This document shows, piece after piece, positions 29,962 through 40,697 of a DNA stretch of 64,000 nucleotides. The translations under genes were made by a program, and so were the position numbers. The notes under the pieces were generated by a model. That model saw only the letters and a program-made list of their open reading frames with translations, searched no databases and was not told the DNA's origin. The stretch's first letter is position 1. Every line of letters starts with the position of its first letter. The DNA is taken from the NCBI GenBank assembly GCA_963971405.1, contig OZ020491.1, positions 24,980,855 to 25,044,854 on the forward strand, in the 5' to 3' direction. The DNA comes from Psococerastis gibbosa. Taxonomy: Eukaryota; Arthropoda; Insecta; Psocodea; Psocidae.

Positions 29962-30146
29962 TTCGGATCTTAGACTATGAGGCAACAGTGGAATTTTGCC
30001 AGAAGCAACTTTCATAGGTTCCGCTGTCAAAACATTGGAGTTGTCACTCGGCTTTCCAGGGCCAGCGGCATTAACGGCAAGTACTCGGAAGTCGGAATTC
30101 ATACTGATGTCCCACTTTCACTCTATCAGCAGTGTAGTCAAGGTTT
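29962..30146 (-). pseudogene. Decayed fibronectin type III exon of a titin/twitchin-like muscle protein
   Basis: On the minus strand a TTTCTACTTTAG acceptor precedes NLDYTADRVKVGHQYEFR, then RVLAVNAAGPGKPSDNSNVL and TAEPMKVASGKIP. The EGHxYEFRVxAVNxAGxGxPS pattern is the F-strand to G-strand core of FN3 domains in twitchin/projectin-type proteins. A GTAAGA donor candidate is at 29961. A 7-bp tandem duplication (TTCCGAC twice, with one base changed, near 30082) shifts the frame between YEFR and RVLAV. Retained splice-like borders suggest a genomic exon copy rather than a retrocopy. No neighbouring exons were found. Confidence 0.65.
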
Positions 30147-30238
30147 CTAAAGTAGAAAACACATTGTTAGGGCCGTAACTTTGCATTACCCTTTTCATCA
30201 GGATTACCCTGTTAATCAGGACAGCCCGCGTCAGGTGA

Positions 30239-30870
30239 CATAAAGGAATATAAATATGGTGAAGAGAAAGGATGAGTTCGGGGTAAAAGATCCATTACCC
30301 ATTGTGGGAGAGAATAGTGGGAATAGGAGACTGAAATATTTCTGACGCGTGTAGCGTAAAGGTAACCATCAGCAGGTGCGAGGGCAAATGGCTGGAGGAA
30401 GAAATAGAGGGAACATAAAGAAGAGGAAGACCAACGAACCTATAGAAACCACATTATAAGGGCGATCTTAGAAGAATAGGACTGGTAAGTTACAGGGAAT
30501 AATTGGAAGTGGAGAGACAGTAGGGAGTGGAGGAGACTCATGTATAGACGTATCTTCTTCTTCTCACTCTACAGTCCTTGTTGAACTTTGGCCTGCTCGA
30601 CAACACTCCTCAAGTCATCTCGGTTTTGTACAACGCTCCACCATCTACGGACTCCCAACTGGCGAAGGTCAGTTTCCAACTCATCCTTTTCGAGTATGTC
30701 CGGGCAGTCATCTTCCTGATGTCATGCTTGCTTTGTACATCTTTTTCGGCATGCGGTCATATGACATTCTTACGACGTGTCGCAGCCAGCCTCGTGTATC
30801 ACACCCGGACAAATGGAGCTGATTATGATGACGATGTGTCCCCGGAGCACCCACAGCGCTAGGCTTACAC
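30239..30870. mobile_element. LINE 3'-end fragments (two orientations)
   Basis: On the plus strand near 30410-30540, GRPT...DLRRIGLVSYRE and VERQ resemble the C-terminal region GRPRxxW...DLxxxGL of RTE-like LINEs. On the minus strand at about 30550-30645, RRWWSVVQNRDDLRSVVEQAKV ends a LINE ORF. This second end is related to the 124-bp satellite at 40871-41853. Confidence 0.6.
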
Positions 30871-31289
30871 CCCCTTCCCCCGGAAGAAAATTAAGGGAAT
30901 AACATCGTGGTATTCCCAACCCTACCTCCATCCAAACCTCTCAAAAGACTTTCTAGCCCCCCTCTCCCATGATTTCAGACTTAATAACCTAACTCCTCTA
31001 GGTTGGCTTAGTATGAGAACTAAAAGTGAATACTTATTTAAAATCTGGTTCTCTTTGGTGTCCCAATTGAATTAGATCAAAAATAGAACGGATTAAAAAT
31101 TAAAATGAGGAATAATGGAATAGAATACATTAATTAGTGATATTCATTGTGTTTTTGTCATGGAAATTTCCGTTGCTTGGTCAGACATGACCGTCCGAAA
31201 AAAAAGAAGACAGAAGGATCTCATCGAAGGTACTAGAGAATAGTTAAAAATTGGAGTGAGCGCATCTGCTTCCATACCCCATGGTTAGT

Positions 31290-31581
31290 TTCCACCAATG
31301 GGCGATAAGCATGACGGAGAAATCGACGCTTCCCATTGGCTAAACCATAGACGAGTAGGGTGCCCGCGGAGTTGGTGTACGGAATACAAGCGGCACGAGC
31401 GCTTTTCCTCCATCTAAAATCTCAGTTGCCAGTTGGATCAAGACATTCAGAAACCTAATAGGTTCTGTTCAGGTAGACGCAACGAAAGTTGTGCCCTAAG
31501 TGAGTGGATTGACTGAAAAATAATGTTGAAGCGGAAAGTAAGAGAATAGAACGGACTGTGCTAGAATACCGATTCTTTTTG
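31290..31581 (+). promoter_or_regulatory. Possible TATA-less promoter and non-coding first exon
   Basis: Two CCAAT boxes in opposite orientation (CCAATGGGCG near 31297, CCCATTGGCT near 31332) lie about 90-125 bp upstream of an initiator-like TCAGTTG (31421). A consensus donor TTTTTG|GTAAGTAAT lies at 31581/31582. The stretch is less repetitive and more GC-rich than its surroundings. It could be the first exon of the glutamine-rich gene whose start-codon exon is at 60857-61028, but nothing in the sequence proves the link. Confidence 0.35.
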
Positions 31582-33290
31582 GTAAGTAATTTTTCTATTT
31601 ATGTAGGTCTCGCAGGATAAATACATTAATCTAGATAAAAAATATTTTAGTTTCTCAAACATACCAAATTATAAAACAATAGCACAAGGTAATTAGAAAA
31701 AATACTAAAATAAATAAAACTTGTTAAATAATTTGTCAGTTGTTGCCGTTGTTGCATGCAGAAGTCACCAAGTCAAGTCAAGTACTTTATTGTTTTCAAA
31801 TGTGCTCAATATTCGTAATTTGAGTTAAAATATTTATTGAAATTGATTTAATAATAGTTTATTCACAAAAAATTCTTAAAGTTTATTTTATATTAATTAT
31901 TTTGAATTGAAAGTTTTTTTAAAAATCACAAGTCGCGAAGGCAAAATGGCCGACTAGATAGCTATTTTATTTACAATTGTATTTAAGTGGTTTGGTGCTT
32001 ATTGATAGTGCAAGAAGTGATGTGCAGTGTAAATAGTTATGTTAAAAGTGTTAACTTACCTGTGCAACAGCTTTCATCATGATATAATTAGTAAGTTGTA
32101 TGAAATAAGGCTTTAAAAGTAGCTCATGTGTTTTGTGTGTACTTCACTAACGCCATTCCCGCTACTAACCAGCTGAAAAATTTTGTTTACTAGTTGTATT
32201 ATTTCTTATGTAAGATTATTTTAATCTTCTGTTTTTCAACTAGCTGCATTGGTTAATTATCGTTTGTGTCAATATTTGGTGATCTTGTCTTTCCCGCCGT
32301 CTTGGCATTTTATTTATGTTCTGTGACAGATCTAAAGCGTGCACTGCAAATAGCCAAACAATTATAAGTTTAAGTACGGTACTATAAAAGGAGATGTTTC
32401 GAATGCAGTATTAACTTTTGTCAAACCTAGTGTCTGTAGACCACTGAAGTCATCCGCAAATAGAAAAAATAAAATGCTGGTTTTTAAAGTTTTGTTTTAA
32501 CTTTTACCAGTCAAAAACGGTCTAAGTTACATTATAGTTAAGTGTCAAGATCATAATCCTCTCACTCGAAAGTCGAAGCGTAAAGATTCCCATATGTGGA
32601 CATAGCAATTCAGCGAGAAAGCCGTAATACTAACAACTAACAAGAGCTCCACCATCACACCTCACGTTACACATTATTTGCCTTACGTCGATTGACATGC
32701 GAATTGGTGCTTTAAAATTAGGGATCAGCTAACATACGACAAACACCAAGCTGCAAATAAGTGATTTGAAATGCAGGGCTTGGAAAATTACCTTTTTCTA
32801 TGCTTGGAGTTTCACGAATTTATAAGCTATCCCAATTCAAACTAGGCTACCAATAATTTACAACTTAAGTAATATAAAAATAATAGCAAAACTGAAAAGA
32901 AAAATGTCAGTGAAATGTAACCATCGCAACAGTAGGGCGAGACCACTTTTTAATTCTGGAGGAAAAACATTCTGGGGGACATCCGTCAATCAATCAATCT
33001 CTAATAATGTGTTTACACCTAGTATATTACACCTTCATTTTTCTCAATAACATCATTATCATGTAGCCTAATTGGCCAGTAAGCGTGAAGGCATAAAGCT
33101 ATGCCTGAAATCTTACACCACTGGAGCGGTAAATTCCTAGGCGTTGACAATGGATCATGACTCGATTTTACCTCTATGTTGCAGAAGTGTATAATCACGA
33201 ATTTGCAGGCGTAAACATATATATAACTCTTAAATTGTCGTAAATAGTGCAGGATGATAATAATAACAATGTCAAGTAGGATTCTTTATC
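31582..33290. other. Longest stretch without recognised repeats
   Basis: AT-rich and apparently single-copy. It contains a YY1-like CAAAATGGCCGAC at about 31944. It may be first-intron sequence of the glutamine-rich gene. No coding exon was found. Confidence 0.4.
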
Positions 33291-33292
33291 AG

Positions 33293-33550
33293 ACTTAAAA
33301 GGGCGTCGAATCCAATGGCTGGGTCATGTACACCGTATGCAAGTGGTGAGTTCGCCGAAGCTAGTTTTCTAAGACACTTTCAACCACCCTAGGCGTCCCG
33401 GTAGGCCAAGACTAAGATGGGGAGACCAAGTGGTAGAAGATGTGCACGCCACCGGCGAGATTGGAAGCGAGCGGCGGAGGATCGTCAGAGGTGGCGTGGT
33501 GTAGTGGCAGCGGCCAAAAGTACCCCCGGGCTGGACCCGCCAACCTAAGT
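33293..33550 (+). mobile_element. LINE reverse transcriptase C-terminal fragment
   Basis: LKGRRIQWLGHVHRMQ, PRRPGRPRLRWGDQVVEDVH and DRQRWRGVVAAAKS follow the standard end of LINE polyproteins (RxQWxGHVxRM...GRPxxRW...DRxxWRxxVxxAK). There is a stop and a frame change in the middle. Confidence 0.8.
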
Positions 33551-33572
33551 CAAGTAAGTCAGGACTCTTTAT

Positions 33573-33967
33573 CAGTGTACAGGCCGTAGGAAAGTGGCAG
33601 CCCGAAATTTAATACTTTTTATTTTTTATTTAATTAACTAAGCATGTTATTAAAGATTTGGCTCATTTAAGTTGTAGAAGACAACTTCATGCATCATATA
33701 ATAAGGTATTTTTAGTTTTCGAAATTGTAGTTTTTTTTTTTTATAAAATCGATTATACGTGAAAAGTTGTTGTTAATAAAATATTTGCATGTTTCTGAAA
33801 AAGCTATAATTTCGAAAATTAAAAATATCTTATAATATGATGCATGAAGTAGTCTTCTACAACTTTGATGAGCCAAATCTTTAATATTAAACATGCTTAG
33901 TTAATTAAATAAAAAATAAAAATAATTAAATTTCGGGCTGCCAATTTCCTACGGGCTGTACACTCTT
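33573..33967. mobile_element. Foldback MITE of the TTAA family, copy 1
   Basis: Nearly palindromic over about 390 bp: arms with GTAGGAAAGTGGCAGCCCGA and TCGGGCTGCCAATTTCCTAC, and internal GAAGTAGTCTTCTACAACTT. The right flank has TTAA. Other copies are at 53093-53468 and 58370-58735. Confidence 0.75.
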
Positions 33968-34059
33968 AAGACCTAAGCTTACTTATAGTGGCCCATAGTT
34001 CCCTTGCCCAATGCCAACGACCCCATGGATTTCGGACATTATTTGTATTGTTTCTGTAT

Positions 34060-34460
34060 AAACTTTTGGCCTTTGGTAAGCTGGTATGTGACTATGTGTA
34101 CGTTCTCGATGTCAACCTACACCGGCTACAAGCGTTAATGGACAAGTTGAGACAATCTTACCATTGACGCAATGAAACATGGGAAAGCATAGATACGAGT
34201 CTGCTGGATGAATAATAATGCTCTTTTTTTACTTTATGATGGTACTGTCAATCTAGGTTGATTTTCGAGTATTGAATCGCCATTATCCTGTCGTCAGTTG
34301 CTCTCCTAGACTTTATACCTGAACTTGATTAAAGCATGCTTGTACCTGTTACATTGTGGCAATGGTAAGCTTGTCTTAGCTTGTCCATTATCGTTTGAGC
34401 TGGTGTAGGTTGACATCGAGGATGTCTACCAGTTTGCTAACGGCCAAAAGTTGAAGTGGA
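34060..34460. mobile_element. Foldback element related to the 158-bp satellite
   Basis: The left arm (ACTTTTGGCC...CTCGATGTCAACCTACACCG...GGACAAGTTGAGACAATCTT) recurs inverted on the right. Its inner part (GACGCAATGAAACATGGGAA) matches the satellite at 51264-52248. Confidence 0.7.
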
Positions 34461-34886
34461 ACAATACCTAATGCCGAAAATGCAAGGGTTCGTTGACATG
34501 GGGAAAGGTTCAATGGGCCTTTTGTTGTTTTTGCGGAAGGGGAAGAATCAGCTTAACAGACACCTGTCTCCCTATATAGCAACTATCAACAAGGGAAGCT
34601 ACCTAAAGGTTTTGTTTATATTTATGAATTTTGCCCAATATATGTTTTGAAGATTTTTGGAATTATCGAAATTAACCAGCTGTTACGTAATGTTGATCGT
34701 AGAGCAATCCATGACATGAATATGAATAAATGTTCCACCACATTTCGATAAATATGCGTGCTAATAACGGCCTCAAACAATGAATAAAAATGAAGAGGAA
34801 CATTTCTTCACGTTTGTCATGCCATCGATAGCTTTCCAATGAATATATGCTGTAAAATTTGATTTTAAAAACAGATAAATAAATAT

Positions 34887-35085
34887 TTTTTTTTAGTCTG
34901 TTTCCAAGCCAACCTAGCTGGGTTAGAGCTCTAACTCTTACACTCATCTAGGAACGCCTGCAACCGCCTGCTTTACATATCCTCCGATGTATTGCCAGAA
35001 AATGTAGCAAGTGTGGGACTGGGACCAACCACCTTTCGGGTGAAAGTCGAAGTCGGTACCACTACTCTAAATGTCCTGATACGTT
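34887..35085 (-). mobile_element. tRNA-headed SINE, family C
   Basis: On the minus strand: GGACATTTAGAGTAGTGGTA, a degenerate B box, AGTGTGAG-like links and TTTCTGGCAATACATCGGAG, ending in T/A tracts. It matches 62996-63199. Confidence 0.7.
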
Positions 35086-35099
35086 TTTTATTTTTTTAT

Positions 35100-35268
35100 T
35101 TTTTTTAAGGTTAATTGAATACAAACAATTTGATGATTGTGTCCGATTGACTTCATCAGTCACCTCTGTACGTTAGTACCCGTGTTGAGTTACGACTAGT
35201 CTCCGATCGCATGGCTTGTAGAGACTCGCACAAGGTACAAGCACGCTACCAACTTGCCATCGATTTCT
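35100..35268 (-). mobile_element. tRNA-headed SINE, family B
   Basis: Diverged copy of the family described at 26040-26203, lying directly after the family C SINE. Confidence 0.7.
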
Positions 35269-35439
35269 TAAAAGAAGCTACTATTTTATATCCTTGGTAT
35301 TGGTAAAGTCCATTATCTAAAAGTATAAAAACTACTGCCATTAGGTTGCGGTTGCACCACGCCTCTCTGGCTCACATCTGGCTAGGATTGGTGTACGTAA
35401 CTGTTTTGATGTGACTGTGGACAGTGCGAGGACCACATC

Positions 35440-35839
35440 ACATTTGAGAGCTGCCAACGGCCTTACCATGTTGATTCCATGAGAGCAGAGCATGTTTGAA
35501 ACCGCAGCAAACATGGTAGTGTGCACAGCGTTGGCAGGGGAACATGGTGGGACATGATATTGCGCTGAGCCTAAACCAGAGAGTCTACGTGCGTTTCGAG
35601 TCCTGGTCACCTCCGATTTAATCGTGTGGCTTTACCATGTTTCCCAAGTGGTTTGGAATCCACTATAATCAGGAGGTCCACCCTGTCAGTCAACTCCCCT
35701 TTCCCCCGAGGTGAAAGAGTCTGCCCGTAGGGTGCCTCAAGTTAACAAACAGACTCACTTCCCCCACCAGGCTGACAGGGTTGCTTAAAGCAGATGTGCT
35801 CAAAACAGGCGTTGGAAACAACAACAACATTTGAGAGCT
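35440..35839 (+). mobile_element. SINE with 5S-rRNA-like head, full length with 13-bp target duplication
   Basis: The element spans 35453-35826 and is bracketed by ACATTTGAGAGCT (35440-35452 and 35827-35839). It starts GCCAACGGCCTTACCATGTT followed by GATTCCA; the first 27 bases closely match the start of arthropod 5S rRNA (GCCAACG..CCATACCATGTTGAA). The head can also form a stem (GCCAACG with CGTTGGC about 75 bases on, and ACCATGTT with AACATGGT). It ends in (AAC)n. Two other copies start at exactly the same base: 36555-37035 and 56356-56815. Confidence 0.75.
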
Positions 35840-36553
35840 CGCACTGCAGCCAAGAGTACGGAGAACTACTGCTGCTGAACTGAGGGCATGGAGTCTTATA
35901 CATCGACGTACTAATGGAACTGGGCAGGGATGTTCAAACAGCGGTGGTCCAGCTCCTTGTTATGATTCGCCAAGCGTGGTATAGGCAAACTGAGGCAAAC
36001 TGTTTTAGACGCTCCCCAGGCATTTTTTTTTTTTTAATGCCCCACAGCTTTAGGTTTCCGCCATCAGCTTTCTCGCAGCCCAATACAACACATAATTTGG
36101 TGAGCCTCTGTTTCTTGTTTGCCGACTCATGGTCTTAGGCTGCTGGCGAAGGTGTAGATCGTTCAGCCACAGTTACTATATGAGATTTCTCTTCACACAA
36201 TCTCTGCGTCTAGGGGGCACGACAAGGGCGCGATCTACCTCACGTCCTCACTCCCCTAAGGCAACCTCTGTCCTCTTTGTCCAATGCGCTCTTGATAGTA
36301 GTTTCGCCTTACCAAATTGGTCTAAAAAGGGGCACGGGTAAAACCAATAAAATGGAAATGGCTATTACCTAAGATGAACATTTTTTTTTTAGCTATTTCC
36401 ATATTTAAGCTAACGAAGAGGACAAGGAACGAAGATCTAGGAGCGGAGATGTAGGTACCCCCTATCGGAAAAGTCAGGGAACGAGGGTTAGCATGGTGGG
36501 CCACTGAAAGAGGAGAGAAAATGGACACCGGCTACAACGCGTGAGTTATTATT
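35840..36553. other. Gene-free interval
   Basis: No recognised gene. Open frames here have no family resemblance. Confidence 0.35.
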
Positions 36554-36554
36554 C

Positions 36555-37035
36555 GGTGCCAACGGCCTTACTAAGTTAAATCCACGAGAGCAGAGCGTGT
36601 TTCAAACTGCGGCAAACTTGGTAGTGTGCACAGCGTTGGCAGCGGAACATGGTGGGACATGATAACGTGCTGAGACTATACCAGTTAGTCTACGTACGTG
36701 TCGAGTCCTGGTCAACCTCTGAATTAATCGTGTGACTTTACTATATTCCCCAAGTGGTTCGGAATCCACTATAATCCGGAGGTCCACCCTGTCAATCAAC
36801 TCCTCTTTCTCCTCGAGGTGAAGGAGTCTGCCTTTAGGGTGCCTCATGTTAATAAACAGACTCACTCCCCCCGCCAGGCTGACAGGGTTGCTTAAAGCAG
36901 ACATGTTGAAAGCAGGCGTTGGAAACAACTTAGTCAGGAGGCGTTTGGGCACAATGTGACAGGTTAGTGTTAGCGATGATAGCATTATTTACATCGAAAT
37001 GAAGAGGAACATTTCATCTACTACATGACATCTTA
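36555..37035 (+). mobile_element. 5S-headed SINE, copy 2
   Basis: Same start (GCCAACGGCCTTACTAAGTT) and body. It continues past the copy-1 end with TTAGTCAGGAGGCGTT...ACATCTTATTTT, a tail shared with 56356-56815. Confidence 0.7.
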
Positions 37036-37039
37036 TTTT

Positions 37040-37160
37040 GAAAGAAAGAAGGTTATTCGGTGGAGGCACCAGGCCACTAGGACGACCACGGATGTCCTTA
37101 GAAACAAAAGTGAGGAAGGATACCACCAGGACCCTTGGTTTGTCGCCAGATGACTGTACC
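37040..37160 (+). mobile_element. LINE C-terminal fragment
   Basis: GGGTRPLGRPRMSLETKVRK and RTLGLSPDD match the LINE remnant at 57330-57440 (minus strand). Confidence 0.55.
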
Positions 37161-37330
37161 ACCCAAAGACGGATGCGGAGGGGGGGGGGGGTAGCTTTCC
37201 CCCTAAATTTGGTAAATCTATTGTAAATTAATTTGCATGCATGCAAATTAATTTACAATAGATTTACCAAATCCTGCATGTTTTTCCTATTTTGACCCAC
37301 AACTACCAAAAAAAAAGGGCTGGATCCTAC
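37161..37330. mobile_element. hAT-like repeat containing a perfect 66-bp palindrome
   Basis: From GGGGGGGGGG through AATTTGGTAAATCTATTGTA to AGGGCTGGATCC, as in 1649-1826. Its middle (37207-37272) is an exact, spacer-free palindrome centred on GCATG|CATGC. Confidence 0.7.
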
Positions 37331-37826
37331 CATTCCTACCCTGGTACCACCTGGAACTTGAAGATCCGTGCTGCCGATCCCTTGGGAGGAACAAGATGCC
37401 GTTAAAGTAAAGTATCTCCTTCCGTAAAAATTGGCAATATCTGTACGTATTTAGAGCGGTGGCCAAGTCCTTAGATCTCAACTAACCTGTTGTTATTTCA
37501 ATAGTATTTGATTGCCCCTGCATATTCCAGTGACATGCCAGAATTTACGACTCTTTTTCCACGATGCTTGCGACTTGTTTCTTCTATTCCCACGAAGCTG
37601 CCGACTAAATACCGCGGGTAACATTGTGTTTTTTGTGTATATATTCTATGACTTGTCCTATTGTTTCCGTGAGCTTGTTCTGTGAGCCGTTTTATAGGGG
37701 GTTGGAATTTGCGAAATTATTATTATTATTATTTTTTTGTGGGAATGATTTAAATGATTGCATGGGGTTTAGTGTAGATTTATAATTACAAAGGCTTTAA
37801 CGGCCGGAGTTTCGTGACTGATTCAG
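37331..37826. other. Gene-free interval
   Basis: No gene recognised; short (ATT)n tract at about 37725. Confidence 0.35.
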
Positions 37827-38022
37827 TAGAAGCCGGGATGATATAGGCTGTGGTTGTTCTGAAGCGTACTTCCAAGCGTTTCGTCAACATCTGCGTAGAG
37901 GGATACAATCTTAGAAGTCTACGCAGTTCCACTGAAGATGTCGACCGCAGATGTTGCCGAAACGTTTGAAAGATCGCTTCAGAACGACCACGGCCTATTA
38001 TCCCGGATTCTACTGATTTGTC
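37827..38022. mobile_element. Foldback element with ACATCTGCGG arms
   Basis: AGTAGAAGCCGGGATGATAT...CGTTTCGTCAACATCTGCG recurs inverted as CGCAGATGTTGCCGAAACG...ATTATCCCGGATTCTACT. A half copy lies at about 59990-60112. Confidence 0.75.
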
Positions 38023-38039
38023 ACGTTAGTGTAGATTGA

Positions 38040-38220
38040 CTAAGTTTATATATATAGGTTCTAATAAGATTCCCCTGACAATGGGCTCAGCCCTGATTGT
38101 TCGATGACTGCCTCTCATCACTCTTAACTCAGCGGGCAATGTAAATCTATCTAGTCCGTTGTCAAATAATATTACACCATTGCCATTAACCTTTACCAAT
38201 ACAATAGTTGAGGAGACCGG
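38040..38220 (+). repeat. Dispersed repeat
   Basis: CCCCTGACAATGGGCTC...TTGTTCGATGACTG...TAACCTTTACCAATA recurs at 52838-52985. The class is unknown. Confidence 0.6.
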
Positions 38221-38279
38221 CCGTGGTCTCACTGGTATGAAAGAAGGCTTCTATTTGTTTCGTCGCGTGCTTAATATTT

Positions 38280-38390
38280 TGAACCGGTCCTAGTTTACTC
38301 GAACATGCTTTCCTATTTTTCAATTAGTATAGGTGCCCAGATAGATAATATGAGTAATTCCATGGTAAATAATTTTTAAGATTCCGCTTC
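38280..38390 (+). repeat. R1 repeat, 5' fragment
   Basis: GAACCGGTCCTAGTTTACTC...CATGCTTTCC matches the start of the R1 family. Confidence 0.65.
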
Positions 38391-38876
38391 ATTGCGGGCA
38401 ATGCATAGTCACGCCCATAACAGATCATTAAGTAATAGAAATACAATAGACGTAAAATTAGTCCATGGTTAAACATAAGCCCCACACCAAAAAATATTGG
38501 ATTGCCCTGCCTATTTTGCTCATATTTCAACAAAAAAATTACCTTTTAAACTTACAAAAAACTTGTAACCCCCCCCCTAAATTTTCGGCTGGATCCGCCC
38601 TTGATTTCATCGAATAATAGTAGTAGTAGTATGGTTGGACACAGTCCCAGGCCACGGTGTGGGCCCATAGGACAGTCATCGAATAATAAGTCCGACTGTA
38701 CTGTAGTACGACTGGACTGTAAGTACTGATATAAAACAGATTTTTGTGTGCTGCTGAGCTTATACTATACAATATATTTGCTCCACTAAAACATATTTCA
38801 GATAATTATGAACGTTGCAAAGGGCTCCTTCATATATGCATACTGTTGTAATACACGTGGAGGTTTAATTCATTTT

Positions 38877-39522
38877 TTACCCCTTAAACACTGGCCGACA
38901 TGTTTTATTCGTGTCATACACAAGTCCCTTGCGGCAAAACTTTTCGGCAACCAGGTTCGACCGTGCTGTCTGCAAAAAAATAATTGATCACATTTTAAAA
39001 AGAACCGGTCCGAGTTTACTCGAACATTCTTTCCAATATATCATTTACTACCTAGTTAGAGATAATGAATTATTCCATGGTAAATACTTTCCTTTTGGTT
39101 AAATTTCGGATCCCTCGAGGGGGCGGGGAGGGGGGGGGGGGTTTCCACGGCTCCTATGCCACGGAATTTTACATAATTTTTTGTACAGAACCAAATATAT
39201 TTTTGGGAAAGCAACCTATTTGGTTTTGTTTTTCTATTGAACACATAAAACATATCTAAAGGTAGACATCATCGATAGAAAGGTTCCGCAGAAAAATTAT
39301 CTTTTAGTCATTTTTCATGAAAATTGAGTTATTTTTATTTTTTTACCGCCAAAAGCAAACTAACAAGGGGCAAGCGACCCACCGCATTTAGTTAACATTA
39401 ATAACGACTACAATATATGTGAATTTAAAAGAAATTGTTGGAGCCGTTTTTGAGGAATATTTTTTTTAGTAGTTTTTTTTGGAGTTTTTTGAGAATAAAA
39501 CCCCCCCAAACTGAGTTAGCCC

Positions 39523-39555
<33 letters not shown>

Positions 39556-40697
39556 TCGAGGTATGATTTTTGTAAACCTACATGCCGCACATTTCATCAA
39601 AATCGACCTAGTAGTTTGCCCGGAAATCGATGAACAGACAGAGCAACAGACAGACATTTCGTAAAAACCACTTTTTTGGGTTCCTGGGACCTCAAAACGT
39701 GTAAATACGTTGAAATCTTGGAATCAAAATTTTTTACCATCACAAAGGTTTCCTTATACTACGTATAAATTGGAAAGCAATGAACGTACTTATAGTACGC
39801 ATAGTAAACAGGCTGAAACTGTTTCAGCATGGAACAGGAAACGTGCTGACTTATTCCTGATGATGTTTTGCGCTGTGGTCTGTGAATTTTTTTTTCAAAA
39901 AATTTTCACTGAACATTGTTAATATTGCAATACTTACTACACCAGTGCCACATTCAATTTTACATTCGTCATTTTCGTTGATCGTTGCAACGCAGTCATT
40001 CCATCTGCCACAATCGGCCTGAAAACATAAAATGGCTTATGTGCAATTTGCATGTACGGTTTTATGGTGGTTCATGATTTGGATGTGGATTCATATAAAA
40101 ACTAGCTATGGTATTGACTAGGGTTCGCCCGGCTCGGCCTCGGCCTCGGCCTCGTGACTTTTTCTGAGACCGAGACTCGAGACCAATGAAACACGAACGA
40201 GACCGAGACTCCGTAGTCTCGTCCCGGTCTCGGTCTCGAACGAACACTAGTATTGCTCCTCATTTCCTCAAATTTAAATTCTTGTTGGAGAGCTTCACTG
40301 CTCATTGCTGGCTCTAAATATGTAATAATTAATTGTATAAAATTGGACTGTCTCATTAGACTAGACTAAGGCGCTTATTCCACCGACATCAATTTTCAAT
40401 GTGCATGTGGATGACGTGGAAGCAGACATCATTAATTAGTCCCTGCCATATTTTAAGGAGACTATATTGTAGATACTTAACTTATCTATTATAAAATAAG
40501 TTATAATGTGGCAGAGACTAATTAATGATGTCTGCTGCCACCTCATCCACATGCACATTGAAAATTGACGTCGGTGGAAAAAGCGCCTAAAAAGTATATG
40601 GAAAACTCACCTCAATTTCGGCTGCAGTATAATCTCCCACGACAAATTCATGCAATAGGACTGAGAGCGCAATGTAAACTATCAGGAATATCTTCAT
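38877..40697 (-). CDS. Secreted six-cysteine small protein, three exons
   Basis: Exon 1 is 40697-40611 (29 codons), exon 2 is 40018-39938 (27 codons) and exon 3 is 38969-38880 (30 codons) with TAA at 38879-38877. All junctions are phase 0 with consensus sites: GTGAGT, TTTTCAG, GTAAGTA, TTTTTTTGCAG. The 86-residue product has a signal peptide (MKIFLIVYIALSVLLHEFVV) and a short linker. Its mature domain has six Cys: DCGRWNDC, NDEC, KIECGTGV, EKFCRKG and NKTCRPVF. The W..C...CGTGV...R...C...C order resembles a diverged thrombospondin type-1 repeat, but a venom-like or defence-like disulfide peptide is also possible, and I do not recognise the family. The start is the only Met before the signal sequence, 46 bases below a predicted initiator. 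Intron 1 holds a MITE and intron 2 an R1 repeat. Confidence 0.8.
39000..39780 (+). repeat. R1 interspersed repeat, inside intron 2 of the six-cysteine gene
   Basis: From AGAACCGGTCCGAGTTTACT to ACTACGTATAAATTGGAAAG. It is opposite in direction to the host gene. Confidence 0.75.
40055..40260. repeat. Low-complexity GGCCTCG/GTCTCG-rich tract in intron 1
   Basis: Repeated CTCGGCCTCGGCCTCG and CGGTCTCG blocks form an imperfect inverted pattern. No coding sense. Confidence 0.5.
40370..40587. mobile_element. Palindromic Harbinger-like MITE with TAA duplication, in intron 1
   Basis: Arms GGCGCTTATTCCACCGACAT / GTCGGTGGAAAAAGCGCC, almost perfectly palindromic over 218 bp. TAA flanks lie at 40367-40369 and 40588-40590. 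The centre carries the AAGGAGACTAT...AGTTAT block also found at 5217 and 61314. Confidence 0.85.

Noticed and set aside
30578-30862. 94-residue plus-strand frame
   Set aside because: It is antisense to a LINE C-terminal coding remnant that reads sensibly on the minus strand.
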